A stretch of 64,000 nucleotides of DNA, taken from Miltoncostaea marina. Its GTDB lineage: Bacteria > Actinomycetota > Thermoleophilia > Miltoncostaeales > Miltoncostaeaceae. Where the stretch lies: positions 310,001 to 374,000 of the forward strand of contig NZ_CP064655.1 of assembly GCF_018141525.1 (NCBI RefSeq), given 5' to 3'. Below the pieces are notes generated by a model. That model did no database searches, had not been told where the DNA came from, and saw only the letters and a list, made by a program, of their open reading frames with translations. Positions 26,253-37,058 of the stretch are shown piece after piece. The first letter of the stretch is position 1, and each line of letters opens with the position of its first letter. The translations under genes and the position numbers were made by a program.

Positions 26253-27757
26253 CCCTCGTCCTCCACCCAGTCGAACGTGCGGGTGACCGCCTTCTTCCAG
26301 CCGCGGTACTCGCGCTCGCGCCGGTCCGCCTCCATGGAGGGCGTCCAGCGCTTGTCCTCCACCCAGTTCTCGCGCAGGTCCTCCTGCTCGGTCCACATGC
26401 CGACGGCGAGGCCCGCCGCGTAGGCGGCGCCGAGCGCGGTGGTCTCGGCGACCGCCGGCCGGATGACGTCGACGTCGAGGATGTCGGCCTGGAACTGCAT
26501 CAGGAGGTCGTTCGCCACCATGCCCCCGTCGACCTTCAGCGACTCCAGGGCGACGCCGGAGTCGGCGTTCATGGCCTCCACGACCTCGCGGCTCTGGTAG
26601 GCGGTGGCCTCCAGGGTGGCCCGGGCGATGTGGCCCGCGGTGGCGTAGCGGGTGAGGCCCGCGATCACGCCGCGCGCGTCCGAGCGCCAGTACGGCGCGA
26701 ACAGGCCCGAGAAGGCCGGCACGAAGTAGACCCCGCCGTTGTCCTCGACGGTCATCGCCAGCTCCTCGACCTCCGGCGCGGCCTTGATCATCTTGAGGTT
26801 GTCACGCAGCCACTGCACGAGCGCGCCGGTGATCGCGATCGAGCCCTCGAGGGCGTACACCGTCTCGGCGTCGCCGATGCGGTAGGCCGGCGTCGTGATG
26901 AGCCCGTGCTTGCTCTGCACCGGCTCCGTGCCCGTGTTGAGCAGCAGGAAGTTGCCGGTGCCGTACGTGTTCTTGGCCTCGCCGACGGCGAAGCAGGTCT
27001 GGCCGAACAGGGCCGCCTGCTGGTCGCCGAGGTCGCCCGCGACCTGGATGCCCTCGACCGCCTTCGTGCGCGCCTCGCCGTAGACCTCGCTCGACGCGTG
27101 GACCTCGGGCAGCATCGCCCGCGGCACGCCGATGGCCGACAGCAGGTCGTCGTCCCAGTCGAGCGTCTGCAGGTTCATCAGCAGGGTCCGGCTGGCGTTG
27201 GTCACGTCGGTGATGTGCAGCCCGCCGTCGGTGCCGCCGGTCAGGTTCCAGATCACCCAGGTGTCCATGTTGCCGAACAGCAGGTCGCCGGCCTCTGCGC
27301 GCTGCTCGGCGCCCGCCACGTTGTCGAGGATCCAGCGGATCTTCGGCCCCGAGAAATAGGTGGCGATCGGCAGGCCCGTCTGCTGCCGGAAGCGGTCCTG
27401 ACCGCCCTCGGCGGCGAGGCGGTTGCAGATCTGGTCGGTGCGCGTGTCCTGCCACACGATCGCGTTGTGCACCGGCTCGCCGGTGCTCCGGTCCCACACG
27501 ACGGCGGTCTCGCGCTGGTTGGTGATGCCGATCGCCGCGAGCTGGTCCTTGTCGAGCCCCGCCGACTGCAGCGCCTCGCCGATCACCTCCTCCGTGCGCC
27601 GCCAGACCTCCATGGGGTCGTGCTCCACCCAGCCGGGCTTGGGGTAGATCTGCTCGTGCTCCTTCTGGGCGATCGAGACGACGTGCCCGCCGGAGTCGAA
27701 GACCATGAAGCGGGTGCTCGTGGTCCCCTGGTCGATCGCGCCTGCGTACTCGGCCAC
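26249..27757 (-). CDS. glpK: Glycerol kinase
   Basis: A 502-residue FGGY-family kinase phosphorylating glycerol with ATP. N-terminal [10 protein letters not shown] and the FGGY signature regions ([31 protein letters not shown]) are intact. So are the conserved NRET and WQDTRT substrate-loop motifs. Length is standard. A Shine-Dalgarno GGAGG about five bases upstream fits the ATG at 27757. It follows dhaL by 19 bases in the same operon and overlaps glpA by four bases. Confidence 0.96.
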   Translation of the reverse strand: MAEYAGAIDQGTTSTRFMVFDSGGHVVSIAQKEHEQIYPKPGWVEHDPMEVWRRTEEVIGEALQSAGLDKDQLAAIGITNQRETAVVWDRSTGEPVHNAIVWQDTRTDQICNRLAAEGGQDRFRQQTGLPIATYFSGPKIRWILDNVAGAEQRAEAGDLLFGNMDTWVIWNLTGGTDGGLHITDVTNASRTLLMNLQTLDWDDDLLSAIGVPRAMLPEVHASSEVYGEARTKAVEGIQVAGDLGDQQAALFGQTCFAVGEAKNTYGTGNFLLLNTGTEPVQSKHGLITTPAYRIGDAETVYALEGSIAITGALVQWLRDNLKMIKAAPEVEELAMTVEDNGGVYFVPAFSGLFAPYWRSDARGVIAGLTRYATAGHIARATLEATAYQSREVVEAMNADSGVALESLKVDGGMVANDLLMQFQADILDVDVIRPAVAETTALGAAYAAGLAVGMWTEQEDLRENWVEDKRWTPSMEADRREREYRGWKKAVTRTFDWVEDEG

Positions 27758-27776
27758 CTCTCCTCCGATCCTGTCG

Positions 27777-28414
27777 CTATCCGGCCCACGTCTGCGCCGC
27801 GCACCGCACCAGCAGGGCGCTCGACGTGGCGCCCGGGTCCTGATGCCCCGCGCTGCGCTCGCCCAGGTAGCTCGCGCGCCCCTTGCGGGCGACGAGCGGG
27901 ATGGTCGCCCGCATGCCGTCCTCGGCCGCGTCGGCGGCCGCGGCGAGCGCGTCCGCGAACGCGGCGCCCTCGCCGATCGCCGCCCGCATCGCGGCCGCCG
28001 CCGGCAGCAGGGCGTCCACCATGGTCTTGTCCTGCGGCTCGGCCTTGCCGCGCGCCTGCACCCCCGCCACGCCGGCCTCGAACGCCCCCAGCCAGCCCTG
28101 CGGCGTGAGCGTGTCGCCGCCGGCCGCCGAGCCGAACTGCAGGAAGAACGTGCCGTAGAGCGGCCCGCCCGCCCCGCCGACCTTCGAGATGAGCGTCATC
28201 CCGACCGCCCGCATCAGCGCCGGCGCGTCGGCCGGCTCCCCGGCGTCGAGCTTGGCGACGACGGCCGTCATGCCGCGGCTCATGTTCGTGCCGTGGTCGG
28301 CGTCGCCGATCGCCGAGTCGAGCCGGGTGAGCTCGTCCTTCACCTCCTCCACCGCGGCCGCGAACCGCCGCAGCCACGCGACGAGCTCCCCGGTGGTGAT
28401 CTCCTCCGCGCCGC

Positions 28415-28418
<4 letters not shown>
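27777..28418 (-). CDS. dhaL: Dihydroxyacetone kinase subunit DhaL (ADP-binding)
   Basis: A 213-residue helical subunit that holds ADP as a cofactor, which DhaM rephosphorylates, and phosphorylates dihydroxyacetone bound to DhaK. The Mg-ADP motif is [12 protein letters not shown], with three conserved acidic residues. The helical barrel continues with [14 protein letters not shown] and ends in [19 protein letters not shown], the nucleotide lid. The GTG start at 28418 overlaps the dhaK stop (GTGA). Confidence 0.94.
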
Positions 28419-29412
<994 letters not shown>

Positions 29413-29416
<4 letters not shown>

Positions 29417-30348
29417 GACTCGTCCTCCACGGTCTCCCCGCGGCTGATGACGTCGAGGTCCTCGGGCTTGCGCCGGGCGTGCAGGATGTCCTCGATGACG
29501 AACTTGTAGATCGCGGCGCCGATCACCGCACCGATCAGCGGTCCGACGACCGGCACCCACCAGTATGCGCCGAGGTTGTTCTGCGCCCCCGGGAAGGCGG
29601 CGTCGCCCCAGCCCATCAGCCACGTCAGCACGCGCGGGCCGAAGTCACGTGCCGGGTTGATCGCGTACCCGGAGTTGGCGCCCCACGACATGCCGATCGC
29701 GAAGACCCCGAGGCCGATGATCAGCGGCGCGAGGTTGGCCTTGGGCGGCAGGTTCATCCTGTCCACCACGGCGAAGATGATCAGCAGCAGGAAGGCCGTC
29801 CCGATCACCTCGGTGATGAACGGTCCCCAGTAGTCGTCGAAGTACGGCGCCGGTGGCGTCACGAAGATGCTGACGGTCCCGTCGCCGCCGTCGCGCTCGA
29901 TGCCGTTCGCCGCCTCGAACGCCTGGATCGCGTCCCGGTAGGTCATGTACACCAGCGCGGCGCCGGCCAGCGCACCGAGCACCTGCGCGACGATGTACCC
30001 GGGCACCTTGCGCCACGGGAAGCGGCCGAACGACGCGAAGGCGACCGTCACGGCCGGGTTGATGTGCGCCCCGGTCACGCCGCCGGCCACGTAGACGCCG
30101 AACACGACCGCCATGCCCCATCCCCAGCAGATGAGGAGCCAGTCGGCGTCGGAGGTGATCCCCTCGCCCCTGCCCGACAGTGGCAGGGCGGCCACATACA
30201 TGGCGACCACCGCCGTGCCGAAGCCGACCAGCACGAATGTGCCGAGGAACTCGGCCAGGTACTCACCGGCGGGAGTGCCCCGCCAGCCCGTCTTCCCGGG
30301 CGGGACACCGCTCCCGCCGCCCGGAACCCGCCCTGCCTCGTCGGCCAC
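29413..30348 (-). CDS. glpF: Glycerol uptake facilitator (aquaglyceroporin)
   Basis: A 311-residue MIP-family channel with six helices and the two half-helices marked by NPA boxes (HINPAVT and [11 protein letters not shown]). The Asp after the second box (NPARD) is the glycerol-channel signature. An unusual 30-residue Gly/Pro-rich N-terminus and a charged C-terminal tail extend it. The GTG start has AGGGGG about four bases upstream. It leads the operon; GATACT around 30390 is a possible -10. Confidence 0.94.
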
Positions 30349-30453
30349 GTCGCCCCCTTCTCGAGAGGTTGTGTCGATCGTGACGAGTATCTCCGCGGGA
30401 GCCGTGAGGCGAAACCCCCATCCGCGTCACGCGATCCGCCGAAACCACCGGCG

Positions 30454-31095
30454 TCAGCCGGAGGGTCCCCCCGGCGGGGTCGCCTCGGATCCCCCGGACG
30501 CCGCTCCGGGACGCCGGCGCAGCACGATGCGGTTCTCCTCGCCGCGCAGCAGGCGGCCGATGTTGGCCCGGTGGAGCGCCAGCACGGCGGCGGCCGCGAT
30601 GCCGGTGAACACGACGCTGGCGACGTCGTAGCCCAACGACCACACGAGCGGTGTCGCCGCGGCCGCCCCGGTGATGCTGGCCAGCGACGAGTAGCGGGTC
30701 GCGAGCAGCACGACGAACCACAGGCCGAGCAGGATGGCGGCCGCGAGCGGCATGAGGCCGATGACGGCGCCGCCGCCCACCGCGACCCCCTTGCCGCCCT
30801 TGAAGCGCAGCCAGACGGGGAAGACGTGGCCGGCCATCGCGGCGCCGGCGGCGACGGCGGGCCACGGATCGTCGGCGATCGCGCGCGCCACGAGCACCGC
30901 GACGACGCCCTTGCCGATGTCCGCCGCCATCACCGCGACGCCCATGCGGGTGCCGAGGGCCCGGAAGACGTTCGCGGCGCCGAGGTTGCCGCTGCCGACG
31001 GTGCGCAGGTCGATGCCGCGGCTCATGCCCGCCAGGTAGGCGAACGGGATCGAGCCCAGCAGGTAGGCGATCGCGATCGCCGCGGCGGCGCTCAC
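30454..31095 (-). CDS. plsY: Acyl-phosphate:glycerol-3-phosphate acyltransferase PlsY
   Basis: A 213-residue membrane enzyme that starts phospholipid synthesis by acylating glycerol 3-phosphate. Family motifs are clear: YLLGSIPFAYLAG, GSGNLGAANVFRALG, the GKG of DIGKGVVAV and the HVFPVWLRFKGGKGVA phosphate loop. It has five to six helices and a charged tail. The GTG start overlaps the pgsA stop (GTGA). The gene lies directly upstream of the glycerol operon on the same strand, with a 105-bp gap. Confidence 0.94.
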   Translation of the reverse strand: MSAAAAIAIAYLLGSIPFAYLAGMSRGIDLRTVGSGNLGAANVFRALGTRMGVAVMAADIGKGVVAVLVARAIADDPWPAVAAGAAMAGHVFPVWLRFKGGKGVAVGGGAVIGLMPLAAAILLGLWFVVLLATRYSSLASITGAAAATPLVWSLGYDVASVVFTGIAAAAVLALHRANIGRLLRGEENRIVLRRRPGAASGGSEATPPGGPSG

Positions 31096-31670
31096 GGGCC
31101 GCCCACCACGTCCGGCCGGGCGGCGGCCCGGCGGGAGGAGATGCGCCAGCGCGCGGCCACGAAGTAGTTGGCGCCGCTCAGCACCGTCAGCGCGAGCGCC
31201 AGGTAGAGCAGTCCGTCCTCGACCGCCCCGGCGACGCCCGGCACGATGATCACCGCCACGGCCACGTTCTGGCTCAGCGCCTTCGCCTTGCCGAAGCGGT
31301 CGGCGGTGATGACCACGTCCTCGGCGGCGGCGACCATGCGCAGCCCGGTCACCGCGAACTCGCGGCCGATGATGATCATCGCGGCCCAGGCGGCCACCTC
31401 GCCCGTCTCGACCAGCGACACCAGCACCGCGGAGATCAGCAGCTTGTCGGCGAGCGTGTCGAGGAAGGCGCCCGCGGTGGTCACGAGGCCGCGCGAGCGC
31501 GCCAGCCAGCCGTCGATCGAGTCGGTGGCGCAGGCGACCACGAAGAGCCCGAAGGCCCACCAGCGCGCCCCGTCGATCCCGTCCACGAGCAGCAGCACCA
31601 TGAGCGGCGGGATCGCGACGATCCGGACCGCCGTGAACCACAACGGCGCGTTCATGGGGCCGGGTCGCAC
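31092..31670 (-). CDS. pgsA: CDP-diacylglycerol-glycerol-3-phosphate phosphatidyltransferase
   Basis: A 192-residue CDP-alcohol phosphotransferase. The signature D-G-x2-A-R-x8-G-x3-D-x3-D is complete in DGWLARSRGLVTTAGAFLD followed by TLADK. Five to six membrane helices are present. It makes phosphatidylglycerol phosphate and so uses the product of the glycerol pathway. The GTG at 31670 is preferred over the ATG at 31655 because TATGCT lies exactly six bases before it, suggesting a leaderless mRNA. It is coupled to plsY by a GTGA overlap. Confidence 0.92.
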   Translation of the reverse strand: MRPGPMNAPLWFTAVRIVAIPPLMVLLLVDGIDGARWWAFGLFVVACATDSIDGWLARSRGLVTTAGAFLDTLADKLLISAVLVSLVETGEVAAWAAMIIIGREFAVTGLRMVAAAEDVVITADRFGKAKALSQNVAVAVIIVPGVAGAVEDGLLYLALALTVLSGANYFVAARWRISSRRAAARPDVVGGP

Positions 31671-31707
31671 GCGGCCAGCATATCCACCGCCCGGCGGGCC
31701 CCCGCGG

Positions 31708-32031
31708 TCAGGGCTCGTCGTCGCGGAACGCGTCGCGCAGGCGCCGCGCGCGCCGCCGGGACGTGGCCGCCGCGACGGCGGCGATCACCAGCACGCCGAT
31801 GATCGCGCCCCACGGCAGGTCGTCCTCCGTGCCGGTCGCGACGGCCACGGCGAGCACCGCCGCCACGGCCACGACGCCGATCGCCACCACGTTGCGCAGC
31901 GGGTCGCGCGGCGGCCGCGGCGCGTCGGCCTCCGGCTCGGCGGCCGCGGGCCCGGGCACCGGCGCGGGTGGGCGCCCCTGCGGGGGGCCGGGTCGCGAGC
32001 GCGGCCGGCGCCGGGGCGGCTGGGGGTCCAT
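31708..32031 (-). CDS. Small membrane protein with two helices, leaderless
   Basis: A 107-residue protein: a proline/arginine-rich cytoplasmic N-terminus (about 45 residues), two adjoining membrane helices separated by GTEDDLPWG, and a basic tail. No family is recognised. TACCCT sits exactly six bases before the ATG and no Shine-Dalgarno sequence is present. The gene is 37 bases upstream of pgsA on the same strand, but pgsA has its own promoter signature. Confidence 0.65.
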   Translation of the reverse strand: MDPQPPRRRPRSRPGPPQGRPPAPVPGPAAAEPEADAPRPPRDPLRNVVAIGVVAVAAVLAVAVATGTEDDLPWGAIIGVLVIAAVAAATSRRRARRLRDAFRDDEP

Positions 32032-32068
32032 GGCCCCAGGGTAGCCGCGCCCGACGCCGGCGCCTCCC

Positions 32069-32701
32069 TCAGGGCGCCGCCGGGGCGTCGCCGTCGCCGG
32101 GGCCGGCGCCGCCGGCGCCCGTCGCGCCGCGCAGCACGCCGCCCGCCGTCAGCATCACGAGCAGGCCGATGCCGATGATCAGGAACACGATGCCGGTGGC
32201 CAGCGCGAACAGCGAGATCTGCTCGCCGACGAACGACAGCTCGAGGCCGGTGGCAAGCGCGCGCTGTGTCACCCACAGATCACGCGAGGGGTTCGACTTG
32301 GGCTGACCGGTCTCCGGGTCGGTCGCCGCCTCCTGTGGGTTGCTCGTCTCCTCGCCGTCCTCGGTCAGGAACCGGCCCATCTCCGAGAACGTCCGCCCGC
32401 CCGTGCTCTCGAGCGTGTGGACCCGCATCCAGTCCGCGAAGCAGCGGGCCTCGGTGCCGTTGTCGATCGGCTCGCCGGCGACGTCGCAGTCCGGGAGCTC
32501 CATGCCCGCGACGGGCTCGCCCTCGAAGGTGTCGGGGCTCATGTCCGGGGAGCCCACGATCTGCTCACGGGCGATCGTGTCGTGCACCTCGTCGCGTGAA
32601 TCCACGCCGAGGTAGATCCAGATGGCGCCGAGGACGATCAGCAGCACCCCGGCTGCGACCCCCCCGAGCCAGAACATCCGTCGAACCCGCGCTCGATCCA
32701 C
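32069..32701 (-). CDS. Membrane protein with an extracytoplasmic domain, DUF-like
   Basis: About 210 residues: one helix near the N-terminus (LGGVAAGVLLIVLGAIWIYLG), an acidic loop of about 110 residues with two cysteines (DCDVAG, ARCFADW) that could form a disulfide, and a second helix pair near the C-terminus. I do not recognise the family. The GTG at 32701 is chosen because GGAGG lies five bases before it; longer frames start at 32761. It stands alone on the minus strand. Confidence 0.62.
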   Translation of the reverse strand: MDRARVRRMFWLGGVAAGVLLIVLGAIWIYLGVDSRDEVHDTIAREQIVGSPDMSPDTFEGEPVAGMELPDCDVAGEPIDNGTEARCFADWMRVHTLESTGGRTFSEMGRFLTEDGEETSNPQEAATDPETGQPKSNPSRDLWVTQRALATGLELSFVGEQISLFALATGIVFLIIGIGLLVMLTAGGVLRGATGAGGAGPGDGDAPAAP

Positions 32702-32785
32702 GCCGCCCTCCAGTCGTTCGCCTACACGCCTTCGGCTTCCCCGTTCAAGCGAGCGGCGCAAACCCCTGCGCGACGGCGGTGCGAG

Positions 32786-33271
32786 TCACGCGCGCACCGC
32801 CGCGAGCACGTCCGCGGCCCGCGGGCGGGCGGCCCCCGCGCCCGCGTGGCCCAGGCCCTCGAAGTCGCCCCGCAGGGCCTTCAGCGCGACGCGCTCGGCG
32901 TCGATCTCGGCGCGCGTGCGGGCCCCGAGGCGCCGCATCACGGGCAGCGGCGGGCACCAGCCCTGGACGCCGTGCTGCAGCAGGAATGGCAGCACCACGC
33001 CGGGCAGGATCAGCCAGCGACGGTCGGCCAGCACGCCGAGCGAGAGGCCGCCGAGGGCCAGGATGGAGGCGTTGATCTCGAGCAGCCGCTCGACGTCCGA
33101 CTCCCCGTCGAGCTCGCTCAGGCGGCGATCGATCGCGTCGCGGCCCTGCGCCGCGCACGCGTCGATGCGCGCGGCCGTCGCCTCGTCGATGTCGTGGAGC
33201 ACCTCGGCGGCGGTGCTCTCCCGCACCCGGTCGGCGTCGGGGACGCCGCCGGGGGTGGTGTGGTCGTCCAT
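32786..33271 (-). CDS. DUF2892/YgaP-type membrane-domain protein
   Basis: A 161-residue protein. The first 70 residues are polar and helical. A two-helix segment follows (LLEINASILALGGLSLGVLADRRWLILPG in pieces, then LPFLLQHGVQGWCPPLP), which resembles the YgaP-like transmembrane domain often found with rhodaneses. The C-terminal part is charged and ends with a regular AEIDAERVALKALRGDF helix. GGAGGAG is seven bases before the chosen ATG at 33271. The family call rests on pattern only. Confidence 0.65.
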   Translation of the reverse strand: MDDHTTPGGVPDADRVRESTAAEVLHDIDEATAARIDACAAQGRDAIDRRLSELDGESDVERLLEINASILALGGLSLGVLADRRWLILPGVVLPFLLQHGVQGWCPPLPVMRRLGARTRAEIDAERVALKALRGDFEGLGHAGAGAARPRAADVLAAVRA

Positions 33272-33470
33272 GGGTCGCTCCTCCGTCGCGGACTGGCCGC
33301 GAACGGCGCGGACGGCGGCCCGCCGCCCGTACCGTGCGCGCTGATCGGTCATCTGCCCGGCGGTCCGCCCGCCGGAACGGCCGCCGGACCGGCCGGCGCC
33401 GCTTCAGCTTCCGGCGCCGCGTGCCGAGGTACGTCGGCGACGTCCACCGCCGAAGGAGCCGGATCCACCG

Positions 33471-34646
33471 ATGCGCATTCGCTCGCGGAGCAGAGCCGAC
33501 CACGTCCTCGCCCAGGTGGCCGACCGCCTGGAGAGCCTCGAACGGCACTGCGCCGGCGGGCTGCGCGCCGGCCTCCAGGCCATGGAGGCCGGCGACCTCT
33601 CCGTGCGGGTCGACGCCGTCACGGTCCCCGTGGAGGAGCGCTCGGGCGACCCGGCCGTCGACCGGGTGGCCGAGCGGCTCGACGCGCTGATCCGCACCGT
33701 GCAGGCGTCCGTGGCGGCCTACGACGCCGTCGCGGCCGAGTACGCCGCCGCGCTCGGCGACCGCTCCTCGCTGCGCGACCTGCAGGGGCGCCTCGACTCG
33801 CTGACCGACAACTGCCTGGCCGGGCTCACCGAGGGGCTCGCGCGGATGGCCCAGGGCGACCTCGGGTACGCCGTCGAGCCGGTCACCGAGCCACTCGCCG
33901 CGCCCGGGGGCCTGGCGCTCGGGTCGCTCGGGACGACGTTCAACCGGACGCTCGCCAACCTGCAGGGCTCGGTGGCCGACTACAACCGGATGCGCGGCGA
34001 GCTCGGCGCGGTGATCGGCGAGATCCGCGACATGGCGGGCACCCTGGCCGCCGCGTCGCAGGAGATGTCGGCCACCGCGGAGGAGACCGGGTCGTCGGTC
34101 GAGGGCATCGCGCGGCTCATGGCCGGCGTCGCCGAGGGCGCCGGCCGGCAGGACGAGATGGGGGCGACCGCCGCGGAGGTCGGCGGCGAGGCCGCCGGGC
34201 TGGCGGCGCAGGCGCGGGAGGTGGCCGACCGCGGCGTGCAGCTCACCGTGGCGATCGCCTCGATCGCCGACCAGACCAACCTCCTCGCTCTGAACGCGGC
34301 GATCGAGGCCGCGCGCGCCGGGGAGAACGGCCGCGGGTTCGCCGTGGTCGCCGACGAGGTGCGCAAGCTGGCCGAGTCGGCGGCCGCCGCGTCGGCCGAG
34401 ACCCGCGACGCCTTCGCCGAGCTCGCCGGCTCGGTCGACCGCACCGCCGGCTGCGTCAGCCGGCTGGCCGACGCCACGCGGGAGATCTCCGAGGTCACCC
34501 GCGAGACCCGTCAGGCGGCCGACCACGTCGCCGGCGCCCTCGAGGGCACCAGCGCCGCGGGCGAGGAGGTGGCCGCCGCCAGCGAGCAGGTCGCCGGCAC
34601 GGCAGAGCGCCTGGTGGCCGCCGTGGGGCGCTTCAGCCTGGGCTGA
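33471..34646 (+). CDS. Soluble methyl-accepting chemotaxis-like protein
   Basis: A 391-residue protein with no membrane helix. The C-terminal half has the MCP signalling hairpin tip ([24 protein letters not shown], then [16 protein letters not shown]). The N-terminal half holds two similar segments, [22 protein letters not shown] and [22 protein letters not shown], that resemble HAMP-like repeats separated by helices. No che genes or sensor domain are nearby, so its input and partner are unknown. AAGGAG lies about 12 bases before the ATG. Its last 14 bases overlap the convergent decarboxylase gene. Confidence 0.85.
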   Translation: MRIRSRSRADHVLAQVADRLESLERHCAGGLRAGLQAMEAGDLSVRVDAVTVPVEERSGDPAVDRVAERLDALIRTVQASVAAYDAVAAEYAAALGDRSSLRDLQGRLDSLTDNCLAGLTEGLARMAQGDLGYAVEPVTEPLAAPGGLALGSLGTTFNRTLANLQGSVADYNRMRGELGAVIGEIRDMAGTLAAASQEMSATAEETGSSVEGIARLMAGVAEGAGRQDEMGATAAEVGGEAAGLAAQAREVADRGVQLTVAIASIADQTNLLALNAAIEAARAGENGRGFAVVADEVRKLAESAAAASAETRDAFAELAGSVDRTAGCVSRLADATREISEVTRETRQAADHVAGALEGTSAAGEEVAAASEQVAGTAERLVAAVGRFSLG

Positions 34647-36060
34647 CCGCCGCCCCTGCCCGGTGGGCCGCGAGCATCGCGGCCACCCCGCGGTCGACGT
34701 CTGCGGCGTCGGTGCGCCAGTTGCACACCGAGATGCGGATCCCGGCGGCGCCGCGCCAGACCGTGCCGCTGGGGAAGCACTCGCCGCCGCGCTGCACCTG
34801 CGCCAGCACGCGCCTGGTGTGCGCGTCGTCGTCGCGACCGGCCGGGTCGCGGAACCGCACCACGACCTGGTTGAGGCACCGCCCGAGCACCTCGGCGCCG
34901 GGGGCGGCGCCGAGGCGGGCCGCGTAGCGGTCGGCCATGGCGCAGCAGCGCTCGACGAGCTCGGCGACGCCCTCGCGGCCCAGGTGCCGGATCGCCGCCC
35001 AGACCGGCACGCCGCGCGCCCGCCGCGAGAGCTCGGGCGTCACGTCGACCGGGTCGCGCAGCGCGGCGTCGCCGCCCTCGGGCAGGTACGCCGCGCGCAC
35101 GCCCATCGCGCGCCGGTGGGCGCCCGCGTCGGCGCAGATCGCCATGCCGCAGTCGTAGGGCGTGTTGAGCCACTTGTGTGCGTCGGTCGCCCAGGAGTGG
35201 GCACGCTCGGCGCCCGCGAGCAGCGCCCGCCGCCGCGGCGCCGCCCGCCCCCAGAGCCCGAAGGCGCCGTCGACGTGCAGCCACGTGTCCGCGCGGCCGC
35301 GGGCATCGACGGCGTCGGCGAGCTCGTCGAGCGGGTCGACCCCGCCGCCGTTGACGTTGCCGGCCTGGGCGCACACGATCACCGGCCCCTCGAGCCGCGC
35401 GAGGATCGCCTCGAGCGCGCGGGGCTCCATCCGGCCGGCGCCGTCGGCGGCGGCCACCCGGGCCGTCCGCCCGCCGAGGCCGAGCGCGCGCAGGGCGACG
35501 TCGATGGTGTCGTGGCGCTCGGCGCCGGCCACCACGTGCACCCGGGGGGCGCCCTGCAGGCCGTCGCGCTCCACGTCCCACCCGTGGGCCGCCAGCACGC
35601 CGTTGCGCGCCGCCGCCAGGCAGACCGTGTTCGCCGCCTGGCCGCCGGTCACGAAGCCGACCGAGGCCGAGCGCGGCAGGTCGAGCAGCTCCAGCACCCA
35701 GTCGCCCGCCACCTGCTCGATCATCGTCGTCGCCGGGAACGGCTCGGCCATGGCGCTGTTCTGGTCCCACGCGCTCACCAGCCAGTCGGCCGCGATCGCG
35801 ACCGGCAGCGCCCCGCCGATCACCCAGCCGTGGAAGCGGCCCGACCCGGTGGCCATGAGCCCCGGCGGCGCCAGCGCGGCCAGCTCGCGCACCACCACCA
35901 CGGCGCCGTCGCCGCGCTCGGGCAGCGGACCGGCGACGGCCGCGAGCATCCCGGCCGCGTCGACCGCGGGGCCCACCGGCCGCCGGTCGAGGCCGTCGAG
36001 CCACTCCAGCGCGGCCCCGGCGGCCGCGGCGAGGCACCCGTCGTAGTCGGCCTCGAGCAT
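34633..36060 (-). CDS. PLP-dependent group II decarboxylase / aminotransferase-fold enzyme
   Basis: A 475-residue fold-type I PLP enzyme of the pyridoxal-dependent decarboxylase family (glutamate, aromatic-amino-acid and sulfinoalanine decarboxylases). The PLP lysine is in [16 protein letters not shown] conserved HVDGAFG carries the aspartate that contacts the pyridine nitrogen, and the tail [15 protein letters not shown] is typical. The substrate is unclear. No Shine-Dalgarno sequence is obvious; TAGAGT lies ten bases upstream of the ATG. It stands alone, divergent from the truncated hotdog gene. Confidence 0.88.
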   Translation of the reverse strand: MLEADYDGCLAAAAGAALEWLDGLDRRPVGPAVDAAGMLAAVAGPLPERGDGAVVVVRELAALAPPGLMATGSGRFHGWVIGGALPVAIAADWLVSAWDQNSAMAEPFPATTMIEQVAGDWVLELLDLPRSASVGFVTGGQAANTVCLAAARNGVLAAHGWDVERDGLQGAPRVHVVAGAERHDTIDVALRALGLGGRTARVAAADGAGRMEPRALEAILARLEGPVIVCAQAGNVNGGGVDPLDELADAVDARGRADTWLHVDGAFGLWGRAAPRRRALLAGAERAHSWATDAHKWLNTPYDCGMAICADAGAHRRAMGVRAAYLPEGGDAALRDPVDVTPELSRRARGVPVWAAIRHLGREGVAELVERCCAMADRYAARLGAAPGAEVLGRCLNQVVVRFRDPAGRDDDAHTRRVLAQVQRGGECFPSGTVWRGAAGIRISVCNWRTDAADVDRGVAAMLAAHRAGAAVSPG

Positions 36061-36161
36061 GGCGCGGTCGACTCTACGGCGGGCGCGCCGCGCCGCGCTT
36101 CCCCGATGCGGCCGCCGGCCGGGTGGGGTGAGCGGCGCCCCGGGCGGGGAGCTCGGCGGGG

Positions 36162-36848
36162 GTGGCCGGGGGGACGGGGCTCGCCGCGCTGCCCGGCATC
36201 CGCGACCGGGCGCCGGTGCACGACCGCGCCGAGGTCGCGATGGAGGCGGACGACGACCACCTCGACCCGGGCGGCGTCGTGCACGGCGGCGCCATCGCGA
36301 CCCTCGTCGACGTGGCGATGGGCCGGGCCGACGCGTCGGGCCTCGGCGACGACGAGCGGCCGGTCACCATCGAGATGAAGCTGAACGACCTCGAGCCCGC
36401 GCGGCCCGGCGGGCTCGTCGCGATCGCCGAGGTGTGCCGCCGCGGGCGCCTCGTCACCGGGCACGGGTTGATCCCGGCGGCGGACGTCAGGCGCGCATGC
36501 CGCGCAGCACCAGCTCGGCGAGCCGGTGCGCCGCCCGCGGGCCGATCCCGGCCAGCTCGCGCAGGGCGCAGAAGACCAGCCGCAGGTCCTCGTGCCCCGC
36601 GTCGTCCCGCAGCGCCCCGGCGGCGCGGGCCCGATCGACCAGCGCCGCGAGCGCGTCGGTCGCCTCCCGGCGCGCCGCGCGCACCTCCGCCGAGCCGAAC
36701 GCCGCCTCGTCCCACGCCGACTGGGAGAGGGCGTCGCCCACGCAGTCGTCCACCGTCGCGTGCGTCGCCCGCGACAGCGCCTCCCACGGGTCGGGCTCCT
36801 CCAGCGCGGCCAGGAACCGCCCGCGCAGCACCCGCGAGCGCCCGATGA
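36162..36848 (+). pseudogene. Truncated PaaI-type hotdog thioesterase
   Basis: The first about 105 codons encode a hotdog-fold thioesterase: HLDPGGVVHGGAIATLVDVAMGRA, then VTIEMKLNDLEPARPGG and the start of the next strand VCRRGRLVT. After about 36475 the protein similarity stops abruptly. The family's last two strands (about 25 residues, usually with a DEEGRLVA-like turn) are missing. The frame continues without a stop through the opposite-strand tetR gene to 36848, which is not protein-like. The 3' end has probably been lost or replaced. The GTG start is weakly supported. Confidence 0.5.
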
Positions 36849-37041
36849 CGAGCGCGGCCAGCAGGTCGTCCTTGCTGCCCACCTGGCGGTAGACGCTCGC
36901 GACCCCGGCGCCGATCGCCTCCGCGATCACCGGCATGGGCACGTCGATCCCCTCGCGGGCGAACACGGCGTCGGCCACGGCGTAGGTGCGGCGGCGCTTC
37001 TCGTCGGCGGTCAGCGACCCCCACGGTGCCGGAACGGTCAT
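36487..37041 (-). CDS. TetR-family transcriptional regulator, divergent from ilvD
   Basis: A 184-residue regulator: N-terminal helix-turn-helix (PMPVIAEAIGAGVASVYRQVGSKDDLLAAL in pieces) with the YRQVGSKDDL recognition helix, and a helical ligand domain. The ATG at 37041 is chosen over 37068 because TACGCT lies exactly six bases upstream of it on the minus strand. A perfect dyad, CCGGAA-N6-TTCCGG, covers its start codon and would allow self-repression and control of ilvD. The two start codons are only 17 bp apart. Confidence 0.88.
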   Translation of the reverse strand: MTVPAPWGSLTADEKRRRTYAVADAVFAREGIDVPMPVIAEAIGAGVASVYRQVGSKDDLLAALVIGRSRVLRGRFLAALEEPDPWEALSRATHATVDDCVGDALSQSAWDEAAFGSAEVRAARREATDALAALVDRARAAGALRDDAGHEDLRLVFCALRELAGIGPRAAHRLAELVLRGMRA

Positions 37042-37058
37042 TCCGGTAGCGTAGCGGC
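37029..37058. promoter_or_regulatory. Shared bidirectional leaderless promoter and TetR-type dyad
   Basis: The seven-base block TAGCGTA (37047-37053) reads TAGCGT on the plus strand and TACGCT on the minus strand. Each hexamer stands exactly six bases from a start codon: ilvD at 37059 and tetR at 37041. An inverted repeat CCGGAA-N6-TTCCGG occupies 37029-37046, overlapping the tetR start. So promoter, operator and both start codons fit in about 33 bp. Confidence 0.7.

Noticed and set aside
24702-26423. A 573-codon plus-strand frame opposite glpA
   Set aside because: It is rich in His, Val, Ala and Gly in the way expected of a mirror frame of a high-GC gene. glpA on the other strand has full family motifs and operon context.
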